A DNA stretch of 64,000 nt, taken from positions 62,001-126,000 of the forward strand of contig NZ_JAHVIA010000010.1 in assembly GCF_019801965.1 (NCBI RefSeq), in the 5' to 3' direction. The position numbers and the translations under genes were made by a program. Of this stretch, positions 55,124-64,000 are shown piece after piece (the first letter of the stretch is position 1; every line of letters begins with the position of its first letter). The stretch comes from Salipiger bermudensis. Its GTDB lineage: Bacteria > Pseudomonadota > Alphaproteobacteria > Rhodobacterales > Rhodobacteraceae. The notes beneath the pieces are model-generated. The model did no database searches, had not been told where the DNA came from, and saw only the letters and a list, made by a program, of their open reading frames with translations.

Positions 55124-56510
55124 TGGCCTGTTCGATGCGCAGCCGGATGGGCCGAAATACCGCGCACTCTCTGCGGCGCTGCGCCAGGGCATTGCGGGCA
55201 AGCAGCTCGGCAGCGGCGCGCAGCTGCCGCCGGTGCGGGATCTGGCATGGCGACTGGGAATGACCCCGGGCACGGTGGCGCGGGCCTATTCCATCCTGAC
55301 CGACGAGGGGCTCCTGGTGGCCGAGGTGGGGCGCGGCACCTTTGTGGCGGGGCAGGTCGAGACCAAGCCTCCGCTCTACATCACCCGGCCCCGGGCCGAG
55401 GAGGCCGACAGTCCGGAGCTCGTCAACTTGTTCACCTCAAGGCTGCCGGACCTCGGGCAAGTGGCTCTGATCAATCAGGGATTTCAGCGCCTGTCACAGC
55501 GCCCGGATCGCGCGCTGCTGGAATATCCGACCGCCGCGTCCTTCGCGCCCGCGCGCGAAGCCGTGGTCGGCTGGCTGTCCTCGATCCCACTCGGCACGCT
55601 GCATCACGAGGACATCGTGCTGTCGCATGGCGCGCAGAGCGCGATCTCGCTGGTCATGCAGGCGGTGCTCCGGGGGCGGCGCCCGGTGGTGCTGGTCGAA
55701 GAGCTGGCCTATCCCGGCTTTCGCCGCGCTGCCGAATTGATGCGGGCCGAGATTGTATCGGTCCCGATGGATGAACACGGCATTGTACCATCCGCTTTGG
55801 CCGAGCTTGCCCGCAAGCATGATGCGCAGCTGCTTTGTACCTCTCCCGAACTGCACAATCCCACTGTTATCAAGACCCCGCCGAAGCGCCGCCGCGAGAT
55901 CGCCGAGGTTGCCCGGCGCAGCGGGTTCGACATTCTCGAGGATGATTGCACCTTCCTCGGCGACGATCACACCGAGACCTACCGCGCGTTGCTCCCCGGC
56001 AAGTCGTGGTTCGTGTCGTCGATCTCCAAGACGCTGACCCCGGCGCTGCGCATCGGCTTCGCCATCGCGCCGCAGGAGAAGCGGCTGATGCTGCGGCGGG
56101 TGGCCGAGAACGGCTTCTTCGGCCTCGCCAAGCCGCTGGCCGATCTGACCCAGGACCTGCTCGGCCGCGATGAAACCCGCGAGATCGTGCGCTCGGTGCG
56201 CCGCCGCAACGCCGTCTATGTGCGCAGCACGGTGAACGCGCTTGGCGGCTTCGATCTAAGTTGGCACGAGGACTCGCCCTTCGTCTGGCTGCGCCTGCCG
56301 GCGGGCTGGCGCTCGGCCGCCTTCTGCCTCGCCGCCGAGCAGCAGGGGGTGCAGGTGCGCCCGGCGGAGGATTTCGCCCCGCGCACCGGCTTTGCGCCCC
56401 ACGCCATCCGCATCGGCATGAACGCCCAGGTGGCGATGGCCGAGTTCGAGGCGGCGCTCGCGCGGCTGCGCCAGCTGCTGGACAATCCGCCGGAGCAGAT
56501 TCTGGCCTGA
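55086..56510 (+). CDS. MocR-type GntR regulator with aminotransferase domain
   Basis: 474 residues from ATG 55086, with no clear ribosome site; GTG 55107 is an alternative. The N-terminal GntR winged helix (GPKYRALSAALRQGIAGKQLGSGAQLPPVRDLAWRLGMTPGTVARAYSILTDEGLLVAEVGRGTFV) is joined by a linker to a fold-type I PLP domain: SHGAQSAISLVMQAVL, TSPELHNPTV, ILEDDCTFLG, and the lysine in SSISKTLTPALRIGF that binds PLP. MocR proteins sense PLP or amino-acid adducts. Divergent from the DUF1127 gene. Confidence 0.93.
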   Translation: MGVEKNIVTDTISGLFDAQPDGPKYRALSAALRQGIAGKQLGSGAQLPPVRDLAWRLGMTPGTVARAYSILTDEGLLVAEVGRGTFVAGQVETKPPLYITRPRAEEADSPELVNLFTSRLPDLGQVALINQGFQRLSQRPDRALLEYPTAASFAPAREAVVGWLSSIPLGTLHHEDIVLSHGAQSAISLVMQAVLRGRRPVVLVEELAYPGFRRAAELMRAEIVSVPMDEHGIVPSALAELARKHDAQLLCTSPELHNPTVIKTPPKRRREIAEVARRSGFDILEDDCTFLGDDHTETYRALLPGKSWFVSSISKTLTPALRIGFAIAPQEKRLMLRRVAENGFFGLAKPLADLTQDLLGRDETREIVRSVRRRNAVYVRSTVNALGGFDLSWHEDSPFVWLRLPAGWRSAAFCLAAEQQGVQVRPAEDFAPRTGFAPHAIRIGMNAQVAMAEFEAALARLRQLLDNPPEQILA

Positions 56511-56580
56511 ATGCGTGGGGTATTATTATACCATAATTTCAAGCTATTGTTTTTGCGTGATTAATTTGGATTTTGCCCGC

Positions 56581-56608
56581 TTGACTGCGATTTCCGGACG
56601 CGTATAAC
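56581..56608 (+). promoter_or_regulatory. Promoter of rplM-rpsI
   Basis: TTGACT (56581-56586), 16 bp, TATAAC (56603-56608), about 75 bp before rplM. The leader has an 11-bp direct repeat AAGACAAGCTC at 56648-56658 and 56660-56670. Confidence 0.75.
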
Positions 56609-56682
56609 CCCGCAATCGGAATTCGGACCCTCCCGCGGGGTCCACTCAAGACAAGCTCCAAGACAAGCTCAAGGGCAACACG

Positions 56683-57141
56683 ATGAAAACCTTCTCTGCA
56701 ACTCCGGCAGACATCGAGAAGAAATGGATCGTGATCGACGCGGAAGGCGTCGTTCTCGGCCGTCTCGCATCGATCGTCGCCATGCGCCTTCGTGGCAAGC
56801 ACAAGGCAACCTTCACGCCGCACATGGATATGGGCGACAATGTCATCGTCATCAACGCCGACAAGGTGCAGATGACCGGCAAGAAGCGTGAAGAGAACTT
56901 CTACTGGCACACCGGCCACCCGGGCGGCATCAAGTCGCGCACCAAGGCCCAGATCCTCGAGGGTGCACACCCCGAGCGCGTGGTGTTCCAGGCCGTCAAG
57001 CGCATGCTGCCGGGCAACCGCCTGTCGCGCGCGCAGCTGACCAACCTGCGTATCTATGCCGGCGCCGAGCATCCGCACGAGGCGCAGGCGCCCGAAGCGC
57101 TCGACGTCAAGTCGATGAACAAGAAGAACACCCGGGTGTAA
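56683..57141 (+). CDS. rplM: 50S ribosomal protein L13
   Basis: 152 residues: [40 protein letters not shown] and the signature region [30 protein letters not shown]. Normal length. Binds 23S rRNA early in assembly. Two bases before rpsI. Confidence 0.98.
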   Translation: MKTFSATPADIEKKWIVIDAEGVVLGRLASIVAMRLRGKHKATFTPHMDMGDNVIVINADKVQMTGKKREENFYWHTGHPGGIKSRTKAQILEGAHPERVVFQAVKRMLPGNRLSRAQLTNLRIYAGAEHPHEAQAPEALDVKSMNKKNTRV

Positions 57142-57143
57142 TC

Positions 57144-57632
57144 ATGGCTGAACAGATCAATTCCCTGGAAGAACTGGGCGCCGCAGCCGGTGTGGATGCC
57201 GCTCCCGAAATCGAAGAAGCGCCCCGCGAGCCCGTCCGCGACGAGTTCGGCCGCGCCTATGCCACCGGCAAGCGGAAGGACGCGGTCGCCCGTGTCTGGA
57301 TCAAGCCGGGCTCGGGCAAGGTCTCGGTGAACGGCAAGGAGCTGAACACCTACTTCGCCCGTCCGGTGCTGCAGATGATCCTGCGCCAGCCGTTCTCGGT
57401 CGCCGGTGTCGAAGACCAGTTCGACGTCTACGCAACCGTCAAGGGTGGTGGTCTCTCCGGCCAGGCCGGCGCGGTCAAGCACGGCATCTCCAAGGCGCTG
57501 CAGCTCTATGATCCGTCGCTGCGTTCGGCCCTGAAGGCCGCAGGCTTCCTGACCCGCGACAGCCGCGTCGTCGAGCGTAAGAAGTTCGGTAAGCGTAAGG
57601 CACGCCGCAGCTTCCAGTTCTCGAAGCGCTGA
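57144..57632 (+). CDS. rpsI: 30S ribosomal protein S9
   Basis: 162 residues; an acidic N-terminal extension of about 34 residues, typical of alphaproteobacteria, precedes [29 protein letters not shown]. The C-terminal tail [17 protein letters not shown] reaches the ribosomal P site. A terminator follows. Confidence 0.98.
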   Translation: MAEQINSLEELGAAAGVDAAPEIEEAPREPVRDEFGRAYATGKRKDAVARVWIKPGSGKVSVNGKELNTYFARPVLQMILRQPFSVAGVEDQFDVYATVKGGGLSGQAGAVKHGISKALQLYDPSLRSALKAAGFLTRDSRVVERKKFGKRKARRSFQFSKR

Positions 57633-57658
57633 TTTCGAGACCTTTCGAAAGCTTGGGA

Positions 57659-57685
57659 AAAGCCACCTGCAAAGGTGGCTTTTTT
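57659..57685 (+). terminator. Rho-independent terminator of rplM-rpsI
   Basis: AGCCACC (57661-57667) and GGTGGCT (57674-57680), extended by A-T pairs, with TTTTTT after it. Confidence 0.92.
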
Positions 57686-57738
57686 CGTGTCTGGATGGGA
57701 TAGAGGCGCATCTGGCGCAGAGCAGGGAGCGGGGCCGC

Positions 57739-58782
57739 ATGAAGCCGTTGGAATTCAGGGATGCCGGCGATCTGATTGCCTGCGAGGGCCCGGAGGTCGA
57801 TCCGGGCAAGACCTCGGTGTTCTCGATCTTCCGCGACGAGATGTATTTTGCGCCCGCCTTCTTCGCGCATTACCGCGCCATGGGCGTCGAGCAGTTCTTC
57901 ATCTTCGATGACAAATCGACCGACGGCACCACCGCCTTCCTCGATGCCCAGCCCGATTGCATCCGCATCACCTCGGATCTGCGCTACGGCGATGAAGTGC
58001 TGGTGAACGAGCCGGGCGGCAAGCGCAAGCGCCGCGCCGGGGTCTATTTCAAGGGCGCGATCCCGCAGGTTTTGATGCCGGGGCGGTTCGTCACCTATGT
58101 CGATGCCGACGAGTTCCTGATCCTGCCGCCCGGCGTCACCCGGCTCGACGAGATCACGGACCGGCTCGATGCCGAGGGCGCAACGGCGGCTTTCGCGACG
58201 CTGGTCGAGTTCTTCCCGCGTGACACCTCCGGCTTCGATACCGTCGACGCGCCGCAGGGCTTCGATGACCTGATCGCCGCATCGCCCTATTTCGACGCCG
58301 TGCCGCTGCTGCGCCCGGTGCCGGGCGAGGCCGCGCCGGAATTTCTCGCGCAGAGCAAATCGGTGCGGCTGATGGAGGCGTTCGATCTGCTGCCGAAGGA
58401 GCCGCCGCGCAAGCGCGGCTTCTGGGATCGGATCCTGGGGCGCAAGCGGCAGGACAGCAGCTTCCACCAGTCGCCGCGCCACAAGACCCCGATCGTGCGG
58501 CACTCGGAGACGACCTTCATGGTCGGCACCCACAACATCAACCATGCTCCGAGCATGACGGTGATGCCGACGATCGCGCATTTCGTCTTCACGCCGCAGT
58601 TCGGACGCAAGGTCGCGCGGGCGCTGGAATGGGGCTCGCACGCCAATGGCGCCTCGAAATACCGCTTCTACGCGGCGCTGCTCGAGAGGCTCGGTCAGCA
58701 GGAGGACGGCTTCCTCGAGCCGCACTCGGTGCTCTACGAGCGGCCCGAACAGCTCATCGCGTGCGGCCTCATGCGCTGGTGA
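57739..58782 (+). CDS. Glycosyltransferase family 2-like protein (PF13704)
   Basis: 347 residues. FSIFRDEMYFAPAFFAHYRAMGVEQFFIFDDKSTDGT (28-64) and the metal DxD motif in FVTYVDADEFLIL (117-129) define the Glyco_tranf_2_4 group, common in Rhodobacteraceae. It may glycosylate a surface polymer or protein. The 3' end overlaps the converging sulfotransferase by 14 bases. RBS is weak (GCAGGGAGCGGGGCCGC). Confidence 0.88.
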   Translation: MKPLEFRDAGDLIACEGPEVDPGKTSVFSIFRDEMYFAPAFFAHYRAMGVEQFFIFDDKSTDGTTAFLDAQPDCIRITSDLRYGDEVLVNEPGGKRKRRAGVYFKGAIPQVLMPGRFVTYVDADEFLILPPGVTRLDEITDRLDAEGATAAFATLVEFFPRDTSGFDTVDAPQGFDDLIAASPYFDAVPLLRPVPGEAAPEFLAQSKSVRLMEAFDLLPKEPPRKRGFWDRILGRKRQDSSFHQSPRHKTPIVRHSETTFMVGTHNINHAPSMTVMPTIAHFVFTPQFGRKVARALEWGSHANGASKYRFYAALLERLGQQEDGFLEPHSVLYERPEQLIACGLMRW

Positions 58783-59632
58783 GCGCGAAGCGCGCGCTCG
58801 GCCAGAGTTCGCGGATCTCGGGCAGGCGCGCTTCGGCGGCAAGATAGGCCGGGCGATAGTGCTGCGCGATATCCCGCATCAGCTCTTCCGGAATGCCGCC
58901 CGCGCCCTTTGAGCGCGCGTTGACCGCCGAGCCGCCGCGGCTTGGATCGCAGGGCACGGCGGCGAAGTCCGAGAGCGCGGCGATGCCGTTTTCGGTGAAG
59001 AGGCTCTCGAACAGGCAGACAAGGCGATCCTCGGGGTCGAAGACCTCATCGAGCGCTTGCAGCGTCTGGTCGTAGCGGCTGCGGGCAGCGGCTTCCCCGG
59101 TGGCGTAGAAATCACGCAGCGGAGCGGCATTGGTCTCGTCAGTTGCGAGGCGCTCCTTCGCCATCTCCATGCGCATGTGCGAGCGCAGCCGGTCGACCGG
59201 GTCTCGCATCGAGAAGATCGCCTTGGTCCTGATGCCGCGCGCGGCAAAGCCATCGCGGATGCGCGCCAGCATCTCGGGCGGCAGCGCCGCGTAGGAGGGG
59301 GTGATGTCGCCGGTGCGCGCAATGCCGGGGCGGTCCAGCAGGGCGGCGAAATAGTCGAAATAAGCGTCGGGATCGCTTTGCAGCCGCCAGCGCAGGTGCT
59401 GCGCCGGCTCACTGCCGCCGAAGCTGGTCTTCAGGCGGGCGCGCAGCCGCTCCGCCAGGCCCGGCGCGGGCACTTCGTAGCGCGCGAAGACGCCGCCGAG
59501 CCGGTGCTCCCAGACCTGATATTCGCCGAGCCGGCCGAAATCGCTGTCGGGCTGGCGCGCGAGATAGGACTGGATCCAGGTAGAGCCGCATTTCTGGCCG
59601 CCGAGGCCGAGGAAGAATGTCTTTTCGGTCAT
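58769..59632 (-). CDS. Sulfotransferase family protein
   Basis: 287 residues from ATG 59632, with AAGAGG upstream. The 5'-PAPS loop is FLGLGGQKCGSTWIQSYL (residues 6-23) and the 3'-phosphate motif lies in FSMRDPVDRLRSHMRME. TGDITPSYAALP is typical of heparan-type sulfotransferases. It moves sulfate from PAPS to a sugar or lipid. Its pairing with a glycosyltransferase suggests a sulfated surface glycan. Confidence 0.9.
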   Translation of the reverse strand: MTEKTFFLGLGGQKCGSTWIQSYLARQPDSDFGRLGEYQVWEHRLGGVFARYEVPAPGLAERLRARLKTSFGGSEPAQHLRWRLQSDPDAYFDYFAALLDRPGIARTGDITPSYAALPPEMLARIRDGFAARGIRTKAIFSMRDPVDRLRSHMRMEMAKERLATDETNAAPLRDFYATGEAAARSRYDQTLQALDEVFDPEDRLVCLFESLFTENGIAALSDFAAVPCDPSRGGSAVNARSKGAGGIPEELMRDIAQHYRPAYLAAEARLPEIRELWPSARFALTSA

Positions 59633-59673
59633 CAGACGCGCCTCTTGGTCTTGGAGCATCGCATGGCGCGGGC

Positions 59674-60291
59674 CTATTCGTCGGGCGGGATCAGCCCGAG
59701 CCCGCGCAGGTAGATGCCGATGCCGCTCTCGAGCAGTGCCTCGGGCGGGAAGGGCGATTGCGTCCCCGGCGAGTTGCGGGCGAAGAGCTCGACCACGCCG
59801 TGGGAGAAGGCCCAGACATGGGCCGAGACCATCGAGGGCGGCGGGCGCTTCTTGGGCGGGATGTGTTGCGACAGCTCGGCGGCGGCGCGCTCGGGGATGC
59901 CGCGGGCGCGGGCGGAGAGCGCGGCGAGTTCGGGCGAGTGGTTGACCGAGATGCCGCTCTCGAACATCGCGATGTAATGGCCCGGATGCTTGCGCGCGAA
60001 GGCGAGATAGGCGCGGCCGGTGGCCTCGAAGGCGGCCAGCGCCGAGGGGCGGCCATCGTCGTAGGCATAGGCCATCAGGTCGGCGAAGATTTCGTAGCCC
60101 TGGCGCGCGGCCTCGGCGATCAGGTCTTCGCGGCCGTCGAAATGCCGGTAGACGGCCGCCGGCGTCACCCCGGCGCGCTTGGCGGCCTCCGACAGGGTGA
60201 AGCCGGTCGGGCCCTTTTCCTCGATCAACTCGAGCGCCGCGTCGACGAGCGCCTGACGCAGGTTGCCGTGATGGTAGCCGCGCTTGGGCAT
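59674..60291 (-). CDS. TetR-family transcriptional regulator
   Basis: 205 residues. N-terminal helix-turn-helix (LRQALVDAALELIEEKGPTGFTLSEAAKRAGVTPAAVYRHFDGREDLI) and a C-terminal helical ligand domain ending in the WHG-like segment (HVWAFSHGVVELFARNS). Its ATG overlaps the ppk2 stop by one base (TGATG), so it is translated with it; it may sense nucleotide or stress signals, but the target is unknown. Confidence 0.93.
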   Translation of the reverse strand: MPKRGYHHGNLRQALVDAALELIEEKGPTGFTLSEAAKRAGVTPAAVYRHFDGREDLIAEAARQGYEIFADLMAYAYDDGRPSALAAFEATGRAYLAFARKHPGHYIAMFESGISVNHSPELAALSARARGIPERAAAELSQHIPPKKRPPPSMVSAHVWAFSHGVVELFARNSPGTQSPFPPEALLESGIGIYLRGLGLIPPDE

Positions 60292-61160
60292 CAGGCGTTC
60301 CAGACCTCCGGGCCGCCGGCGATCTTCGGATCCGGCTCGCCGACCGCGCGGGCGTCCTTCTCGGCATAGTCGAGATGGCTGAGCACGTGGCGAATGGCGG
60401 CGAGCCGGGCGCGCTTCTTGTCGTCGGAGCGGATCACCGTCCAGGGCGCCTCGGCGCTGTGGCTGCGCGACAGCGTCTCCTGGATCGCGGCGCTGTAGGC
60501 GTCCCAGCGCTTGAGCCCCTCGACATCGATCCAGCTCAGCTTCCACTGTTTGAGCGGATCCTGCTCGCGCTTGAGGAAGCGGCGGAGCTGCTCGGCGCGG
60601 CCGACATTGAGCCAGAACTTGAAGACCCGGATGCCTTCCTCGACCAGCATGGATTCGAAATCCGGCACCTGGGCGAAGAAATGCTCGCGCTCGGCCTCGG
60701 TGCAGAAGCCGAAGACCTTCTCCACCACCCCGCGATTGTACCAGGAGCGGTCAAAGAAGACGATCTCGCCGCCGGCGGGCAGGTGCTCGATATAGCGCTG
60801 GAAGTACCATTGCGTCGCCTCGGTATCGGAGGGCTTGGAAAGCGCTACCTCGCGGGCGCCGCGCGGGTTGAGGTTCTCGCGGAAGCGCTTGATGGTGCCG
60901 CCCTTGCCGGCGGCGTCTCGGCCCTCGAAGATGCAGGCGATGCGCTGGCCGGTGGCCTTGGCCCAGCTCTGCATCTTCACCAGCTCGATCTGCAGCGCGT
61001 CCATCTCGCGCTGGTAGGCCTTGCCCTTCATCTCTTCCGAGTAGGGATAGGACGGCGACAGGATCTCGTCCTTGTCGGCGCGCTTGAGCGCGTTGCGGAT
61101 GTCGGCCGGGGCGTCGTCCTTGAAATAGGTGCTGATGGCGCCGTCGAAGGGAGTGCTCAA
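60291..61160 (-). CDS. ppk2: Polyphosphate kinase 2
   Basis: 289 residues: Walker [15 protein letters not shown] (80-93) with FEG before it, and the lid/Walker B region [21 protein letters not shown]2 enzymes phosphorylate nucleoside mono- or diphosphates from polyphosphate. One domain, so class I type by length. Coupled to the TetR gene downstream. Confidence 0.93.
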   Translation of the reverse strand: MSTPFDGAISTYFKDDAPADIRNALKRADKDEILSPSYPYSEEMKGKAYQREMDALQIELVKMQSWAKATGQRIACIFEGRDAAGKGGTIKRFRENLNPRGAREVALSKPSDTEATQWYFQRYIEHLPAGGEIVFFDRSWYNRGVVEKVFGFCTEAEREHFFAQVPDFESMLVEEGIRVFKFWLNVGRAEQLRRFLKREQDPLKQWKLSWIDVEGLKRWDAYSAAIQETLSRSHSAEAPWTVIRSDDKKRARLAAIRHVLSHLDYAEKDARAVGEPDPKIAGGPEVWNA

Positions 61161-61244
61161 GGCGGAGATCCTGCTGCTGGTTGGTGCGGGTCAATATGGA
61201 ATGTAAACGCGATTAACGCAAACCGCGCGGGCGGTGCAACGCGC

Positions 61245-62390
61245 TCACTGGGCTGCGATGCCGATCAGGCTCGGCGCGAACCCGACCGCCTTGAAACCGG
61301 GGCTGCGCTCCTGTCGCTCCTCGCCGCGCCGGGCTCGCACGATGGTGGAACTGTCGCGGACATTGAGCAGAGGCCGGGCGGGCGCGATCGGCTGCCCCTG
61401 CGGCAGGCGGGCCAGCATCGCGCGGCGATCGCCTTCCTCCATCATCCGAAGCGCGACCGGCCCCGGCAGCAGGCTCTCGCAGGCCAGCCCCTCGGCGGAG
61501 AGGATGGCGTGGTGATCGAGCAGCAGGTGGACGTAGCGGATCTCGGCAATGCCGCGCATCTGGCGCACGCCCGGCAGCGGCAGTAGGCCGCGCGCCGGCA
61601 CCAGCGCCTCTAGCGCCTTGCAGAGCCGCTCGATGCGGCGGCCCGAGACAAGCACCCGGTGCTGCGGCGACAGGCGCAGATCCCGCGCGGGCAGGCCCTC
61701 GCCAAGCGCCCCGGCGGGCAGGAGCACCGGGCGCGACGGGTCTTCGAACCCGTCGAATCTACGCTCGGTCGCGCCCACCCAGAGCAGCGGCTGCGGGCCC
61801 CGGTCGAGGGTCAGCACCTCGTCGCCGGCCACGAGCTCTGCGGCGGGGCGCGAGCCTTGCGGCGTGTCGATCAGGGTCTCGGCGGCGAAGCAGATCACGC
61901 CGCTATAGGAGACGGTGTTGAGCGTTCCGATGCTGCTCTCGTCGGTCGTGCCGCCGAGGGATTCGGTGGGATAGAAGGTCACCCCGGCGGGCACCACATA
62001 GTAGGGTGTCTGCGGCGCGAAGCCGACGTTCTGGCCGCCGATCCGGATCACGTAGACCCGCGATCCGCCGCCATCCACGAGGGCGAACTCGTTCTCGACG
62101 GTCTCGCCGGCGTAGTAGGTCACCCCGTCGATGGTGACGTCTTCCGCGAGTGTCGCCACGGCGCCGGTCTCGGCGTCATTGTCCTCGAACAGGCCGTCAT
62201 CGTCGTTGATCTTGATGTGGGTCGGGGTGCCGCCGTTATAGGTATAGGTCTTGTCGGTCCAGCTCGGCGCGCCGGGATCGTAGTCGGGCTGCGAGGGATC
62301 GTTGGCCGAGGTGTCGTTGCGCAGGTTGGAGGCGCTGAGCGCGCCGGGCGTGGTAATTTGCGACCAACTGTAAACGCCGAGAAGCGGCAT
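61245..62390 (-). CDS. Hint-domain secreted protein
   Basis: 381 residues. The N-terminal part is Gly/Asp-rich and beta-like. At C167 a Hint (hedgehog/intein) domain starts: CFAAETLIDTPQGSRPAAELVAGDEVLTLDRGPQPLLWVG, then LRLSPQHRVLVSGRRIERL and HLLLDHHAILSAEGLACESLLPG. Such Rhodobacteraceae proteins are probably type I secreted and may self-cleave after the Hint cysteine. No RTX repeats. Role unknown. Confidence 0.87.
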   Translation of the reverse strand: MPLLGVYSWSQITTPGALSASNLRNDTSANDPSQPDYDPGAPSWTDKTYTYNGGTPTHIKINDDDGLFEDNDAETGAVATLAEDVTIDGVTYYAGETVENEFALVDGGGSRVYVIRIGGQNVGFAPQTPYYVVPAGVTFYPTESLGGTTDESSIGTLNTVSYSGVICFAAETLIDTPQGSRPAAELVAGDEVLTLDRGPQPLLWVGATERRFDGFEDPSRPVLLPAGALGEGLPARDLRLSPQHRVLVSGRRIERLCKALEALVPARGLLPLPGVRQMRGIAEIRYVHLLLDHHAILSAEGLACESLLPGPVALRMMEEGDRRAMLARLPQGQPIAPARPLLNVRDSSTIVRARRGEERQERSPGFKAVGFAPSLIGIAAQ

Positions 62391-62461
62391 GGTGGCGGTT
62401 CCTTGAAAGCGGGAGGGATCTGATAGGGCGCGCGCGTTAAGATCGCGTGTTGTTCAAACCG

Positions 62462-63409
62462 TTAGCGGGCGCTGCGGGCGGCGACCCGGTCGATGGCGGC
62501 ATACATCTGCGACGCCGCCGCGTGCTGGGCGGCGTGGCCGATGCCGGGCAGCACCACGAGATTGGCGCCGGGGATCTGCCGCGCGGTCGGCACCGAGTGG
62601 ATCTGCAGCCCGACGGTGGTGTCGGCATCGCCGTGCAGGATCTCGACCGGCAGCGCCAGCCCGCCGTAGCGCGGCAGCATGCGGGCGATCTCGGCTTTCA
62701 GGTTGGCGCGCTGCAGGGCGTTCTCGCGCAGGGTCTCTGGGCGCAGGGCGAGCTCGGCGCCGATATGCTCGGCATAGCCGGGCGGAACCGGCTGCGGTGC
62801 GAAGACCCCGGCGATGGCGTCGAGCACCCGGTCTTCTCCGGCCAGCGCCGAGATCGCCGGGTTGGCGATGCCCGCCAGCGGCCCGGAGGTCAGGCGGTAG
62901 AAGAACGGCACGCCGGTCTCCCAGGTCTGCGAGGCGGCGGAGACCAGCACCAGCCCCGAGACGCGCTCGGGATGCTCGACCGCCCAGGCCAGCGCCACCG
63001 CGCCGCCGTAGGAATGGCCGAGCACGATGGGGCGTTCGGCGCCGAGCTGGCGGCCGGCGGCGCTGAGCAGAGCGGCCTGCTCCTGGATCGAGGCGCCGTC
63101 ACGGTCGATGCGCGGCGTGTAGCCCATGCCGGGCCGGTCGAAGGCAATGACGCGGTAGCGCCGCGACAGCTGGTCGACCGCGCGATAGGTCCAGTCGCGC
63201 AGGTTGCCGCTGGCGCCGTGGATCAACACGAGGGGCCGGCCACGTCCCTTCTCGACATAGTGGATGCGGTGGCCCGAGACCTCGAGAAAACGGCCCTCGG
63301 GCGGATAGTCCTCGAGCACGGAGGCGCTGCTGCTGTCGGAGGCCCGGTTCCCGGCGGCGCAGGCGGCGACGCCGAGGAACAGGAGGGAGAGCAGCGAGCG
63401 ACGTTTCAT
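62462..63409 (-). CDS. Lipoprotein alpha/beta hydrolase
   Basis: 315 residues. A short signal with lipobox GVAAC (C17) suggests a lipoprotein. Alpha/beta hydrolase motifs: VLIHGASGNLRDW oxyanion loop, nucleophile S133 in GHSYGGAVAL, acid in LHGDADTTV and histidine in PGIGHAAQ. Probably an epoxide-hydrolase-, haloperoxidase- or esterase-like enzyme facing the periplasm. It starts one base after the metA stop, so the two are co-transcribed. Confidence 0.9.
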   Translation of the reverse strand: MKRRSLLSLLFLGVAACAAGNRASDSSSASVLEDYPPEGRFLEVSGHRIHYVEKGRGRPLVLIHGASGNLRDWTYRAVDQLSRRYRVIAFDRPGMGYTPRIDRDGASIQEQAALLSAAGRQLGAERPIVLGHSYGGAVALAWAVEHPERVSGLVLVSAASQTWETGVPFFYRLTSGPLAGIANPAISALAGEDRVLDAIAGVFAPQPVPPGYAEHIGAELALRPETLRENALQRANLKAEIARMLPRYGGLALPVEILHGDADTTVGLQIHSVPTARQIPGANLVVLPGIGHAAQHAAASQMYAAIDRVAARSAR

Positions 63410-63410
63410 C

Positions 63411-64000
63411 TCAGGGCCCCTTTCGCGTGCGCCAGTCGGTGCTCTCGACGCCGATGCGGGCAAGGTCGAAAGCGGTGGTCTGGTAGATCTCGTTGATCCA
63501 GTTGCCGTAGAGCAGGTGAGCATGGCTGCGCCAGCGGTTCTGCGGCATCTGGCTCGGATCGTCATCGGGGTAGTAGTTGGCGGGCACGTTGATCGGTTTT
63601 CCGGCCGCCACGTCGCGGTCGTATTCTTCCTTGAGCGTGCCGCTGTCATACTCGAGGTGGTTGAAGATATAGAGCGCCCGGTGGGCCGGATCCTCGACCA
63701 GCGCCGGGCCGGTCTCGGGGCTGTCGATCAGCACCGGCAGACCGGCGGCCTCGACCTCGTCGCGGCGCATCTCGGTCCAGCGCGACACCGGCATCACCAT
63801 GTCGTCGGAGAAGCCGCGCAGGTAGGGCGAGGCGGGCACGAGGTTCTGGTGCCGCACGCAGCCGAAGGCCTTGGCGTCGAGGATGTGCTTCGGCACGCCG
63901 TGGAAATAGTTGATCATCGCCATGCCGCCCCAGCACACGCCGAAGGTGGAATGCACATGGGTCTGGGTCCAGTCGAACACCCGGGTGAGCTCATCCCAGT
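63411..64000 (-). CDS. metA: Homoserine O-acyltransferase MetA, 5' end outside window
   Basis: The frame is open to the right edge, so the N-terminal half is missing. Visible are [30 protein letters not shown], with the acylated cysteine in [36 protein letters not shown] and the catalytic HLEYD. MetA acylates homoserine for methionine synthesis; the residue that decides acetyl- versus succinyl-CoA is upstream of the edge, so the acyl donor cannot be assigned. Confidence 0.95.
   Translation of the reverse strand, partial: WDELTRVFDWTQTHVHSTFGVCWGGMAMINYFHGVPKHILDAKAFGCVRHQNLVPASPYLRGFSDDMVMPVSRWTEMRRDEVEAAGLPVLIDSPETGPALVEDPAHRALYIFNHLEYDSGTLKEEYDRDVAAGKPINVPANYYPDDDPSQMPQNRWRSHAHLLYGNWINEIYQTTAFDLARIGVESTDWRTRKGP

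Overview
The window reads as chromosomal DNA of a high-GC alphaproteobacterium of the Rhodobacteraceae (Roseobacter group, perhaps near Salipiger/Pelagibaca). The reasons are the gene families (F1-ATPase zeta inhibitor, DUF6639-like and DUF2059 proteins, Hint and RTX secreted proteins, YjiS-like DUF1127, an L21 with a long C-terminal tail), a GTTC-N7-GTTC LexA box in front of uvrA, and core genes (purCSQ, lpxD, rplU-rpmA, rplM-rpsI, uvrA, metA, two tRNAs). I see no rRNA, insertion sequence, prophage or CRISPR array. The genus is inference.

Layout. 0-10.6 kb is an exopolysaccharide region: a priming sugar transferase (cut by the left edge), a GT4 glycosyltransferase, a tail-fibre-like protein and a beta-helix protein, a secreted beta-helix/RTX protein resembling mannuronan C5-epimerases, UDP-glucose dehydrogenase, a UDP-glucuronate-epimerase-like enzyme, and a repetitive RTX protein. 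Together they suggest a uronic-acid-containing polymer modified outside the cell by type I secreted proteins. 10.7-13 kb holds a Gal80-like Gfo/Idh oxidoreductase and a YqhC-like AraC regulator.

13-27.3 kb is the most interesting part. It has seven transcription units (13 genes): two MFS exporters, two SDRs, a metallo-beta-lactamase-fold protein, two cyclophilin-like proteins, a molybdopterin/2Fe-2S oxidoreductase pair, a RibD-C reductase, a cupin, a sorbosone-type sugar dehydrogenase, a DUF2255 protein and an alpha/beta hydrolase. Every one of the seven units is preceded by the same 17-bp element, SATGA-N7-TCATS, followed after exactly 22 bp by a -10-like hexamer. This looks like a compact, self-contained regulon driven by a class II activator, most plausibly the adjacent AraC protein, with a likely role in reactive carbonyl or oxidised-metabolite handling (inference).

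27.5-40.6 kb is mostly housekeeping: tRNA-Asn, an MBL hydrolase, an orphan histidine kinase, the ATPase zeta subunit, purC-purS, an alcohol dehydrogenase lying between purS and purQ, a DctB/DctD-type two-component pair whose regulator lacks the sigma54-contacting GAFTGA loop, tRNA-Ser, rplU-rpmA and a GNAT. 40.7-47.4 kb carries an FMN reductase, then a KAS/ACP/LpxD envelope-lipid cluster, an L,D-transpeptidase divergent from a MepK-like murein peptidase, and a membrane aspartic protease. 47.4-57.6 kb has MarC, rhodanese, SOS-controlled uvrA, small exported proteins, an enoyl-CoA hydratase divergent from a thioesterase, a DUF1127/MocR pair sharing repeated operators, and rplM-rpsI. 57.7-64 kb has a GT2, a sulfotransferase, a PPK2-TetR pair, a Hint-domain protein, a lipoprotein hydrolase and metA (cut by the right edge).
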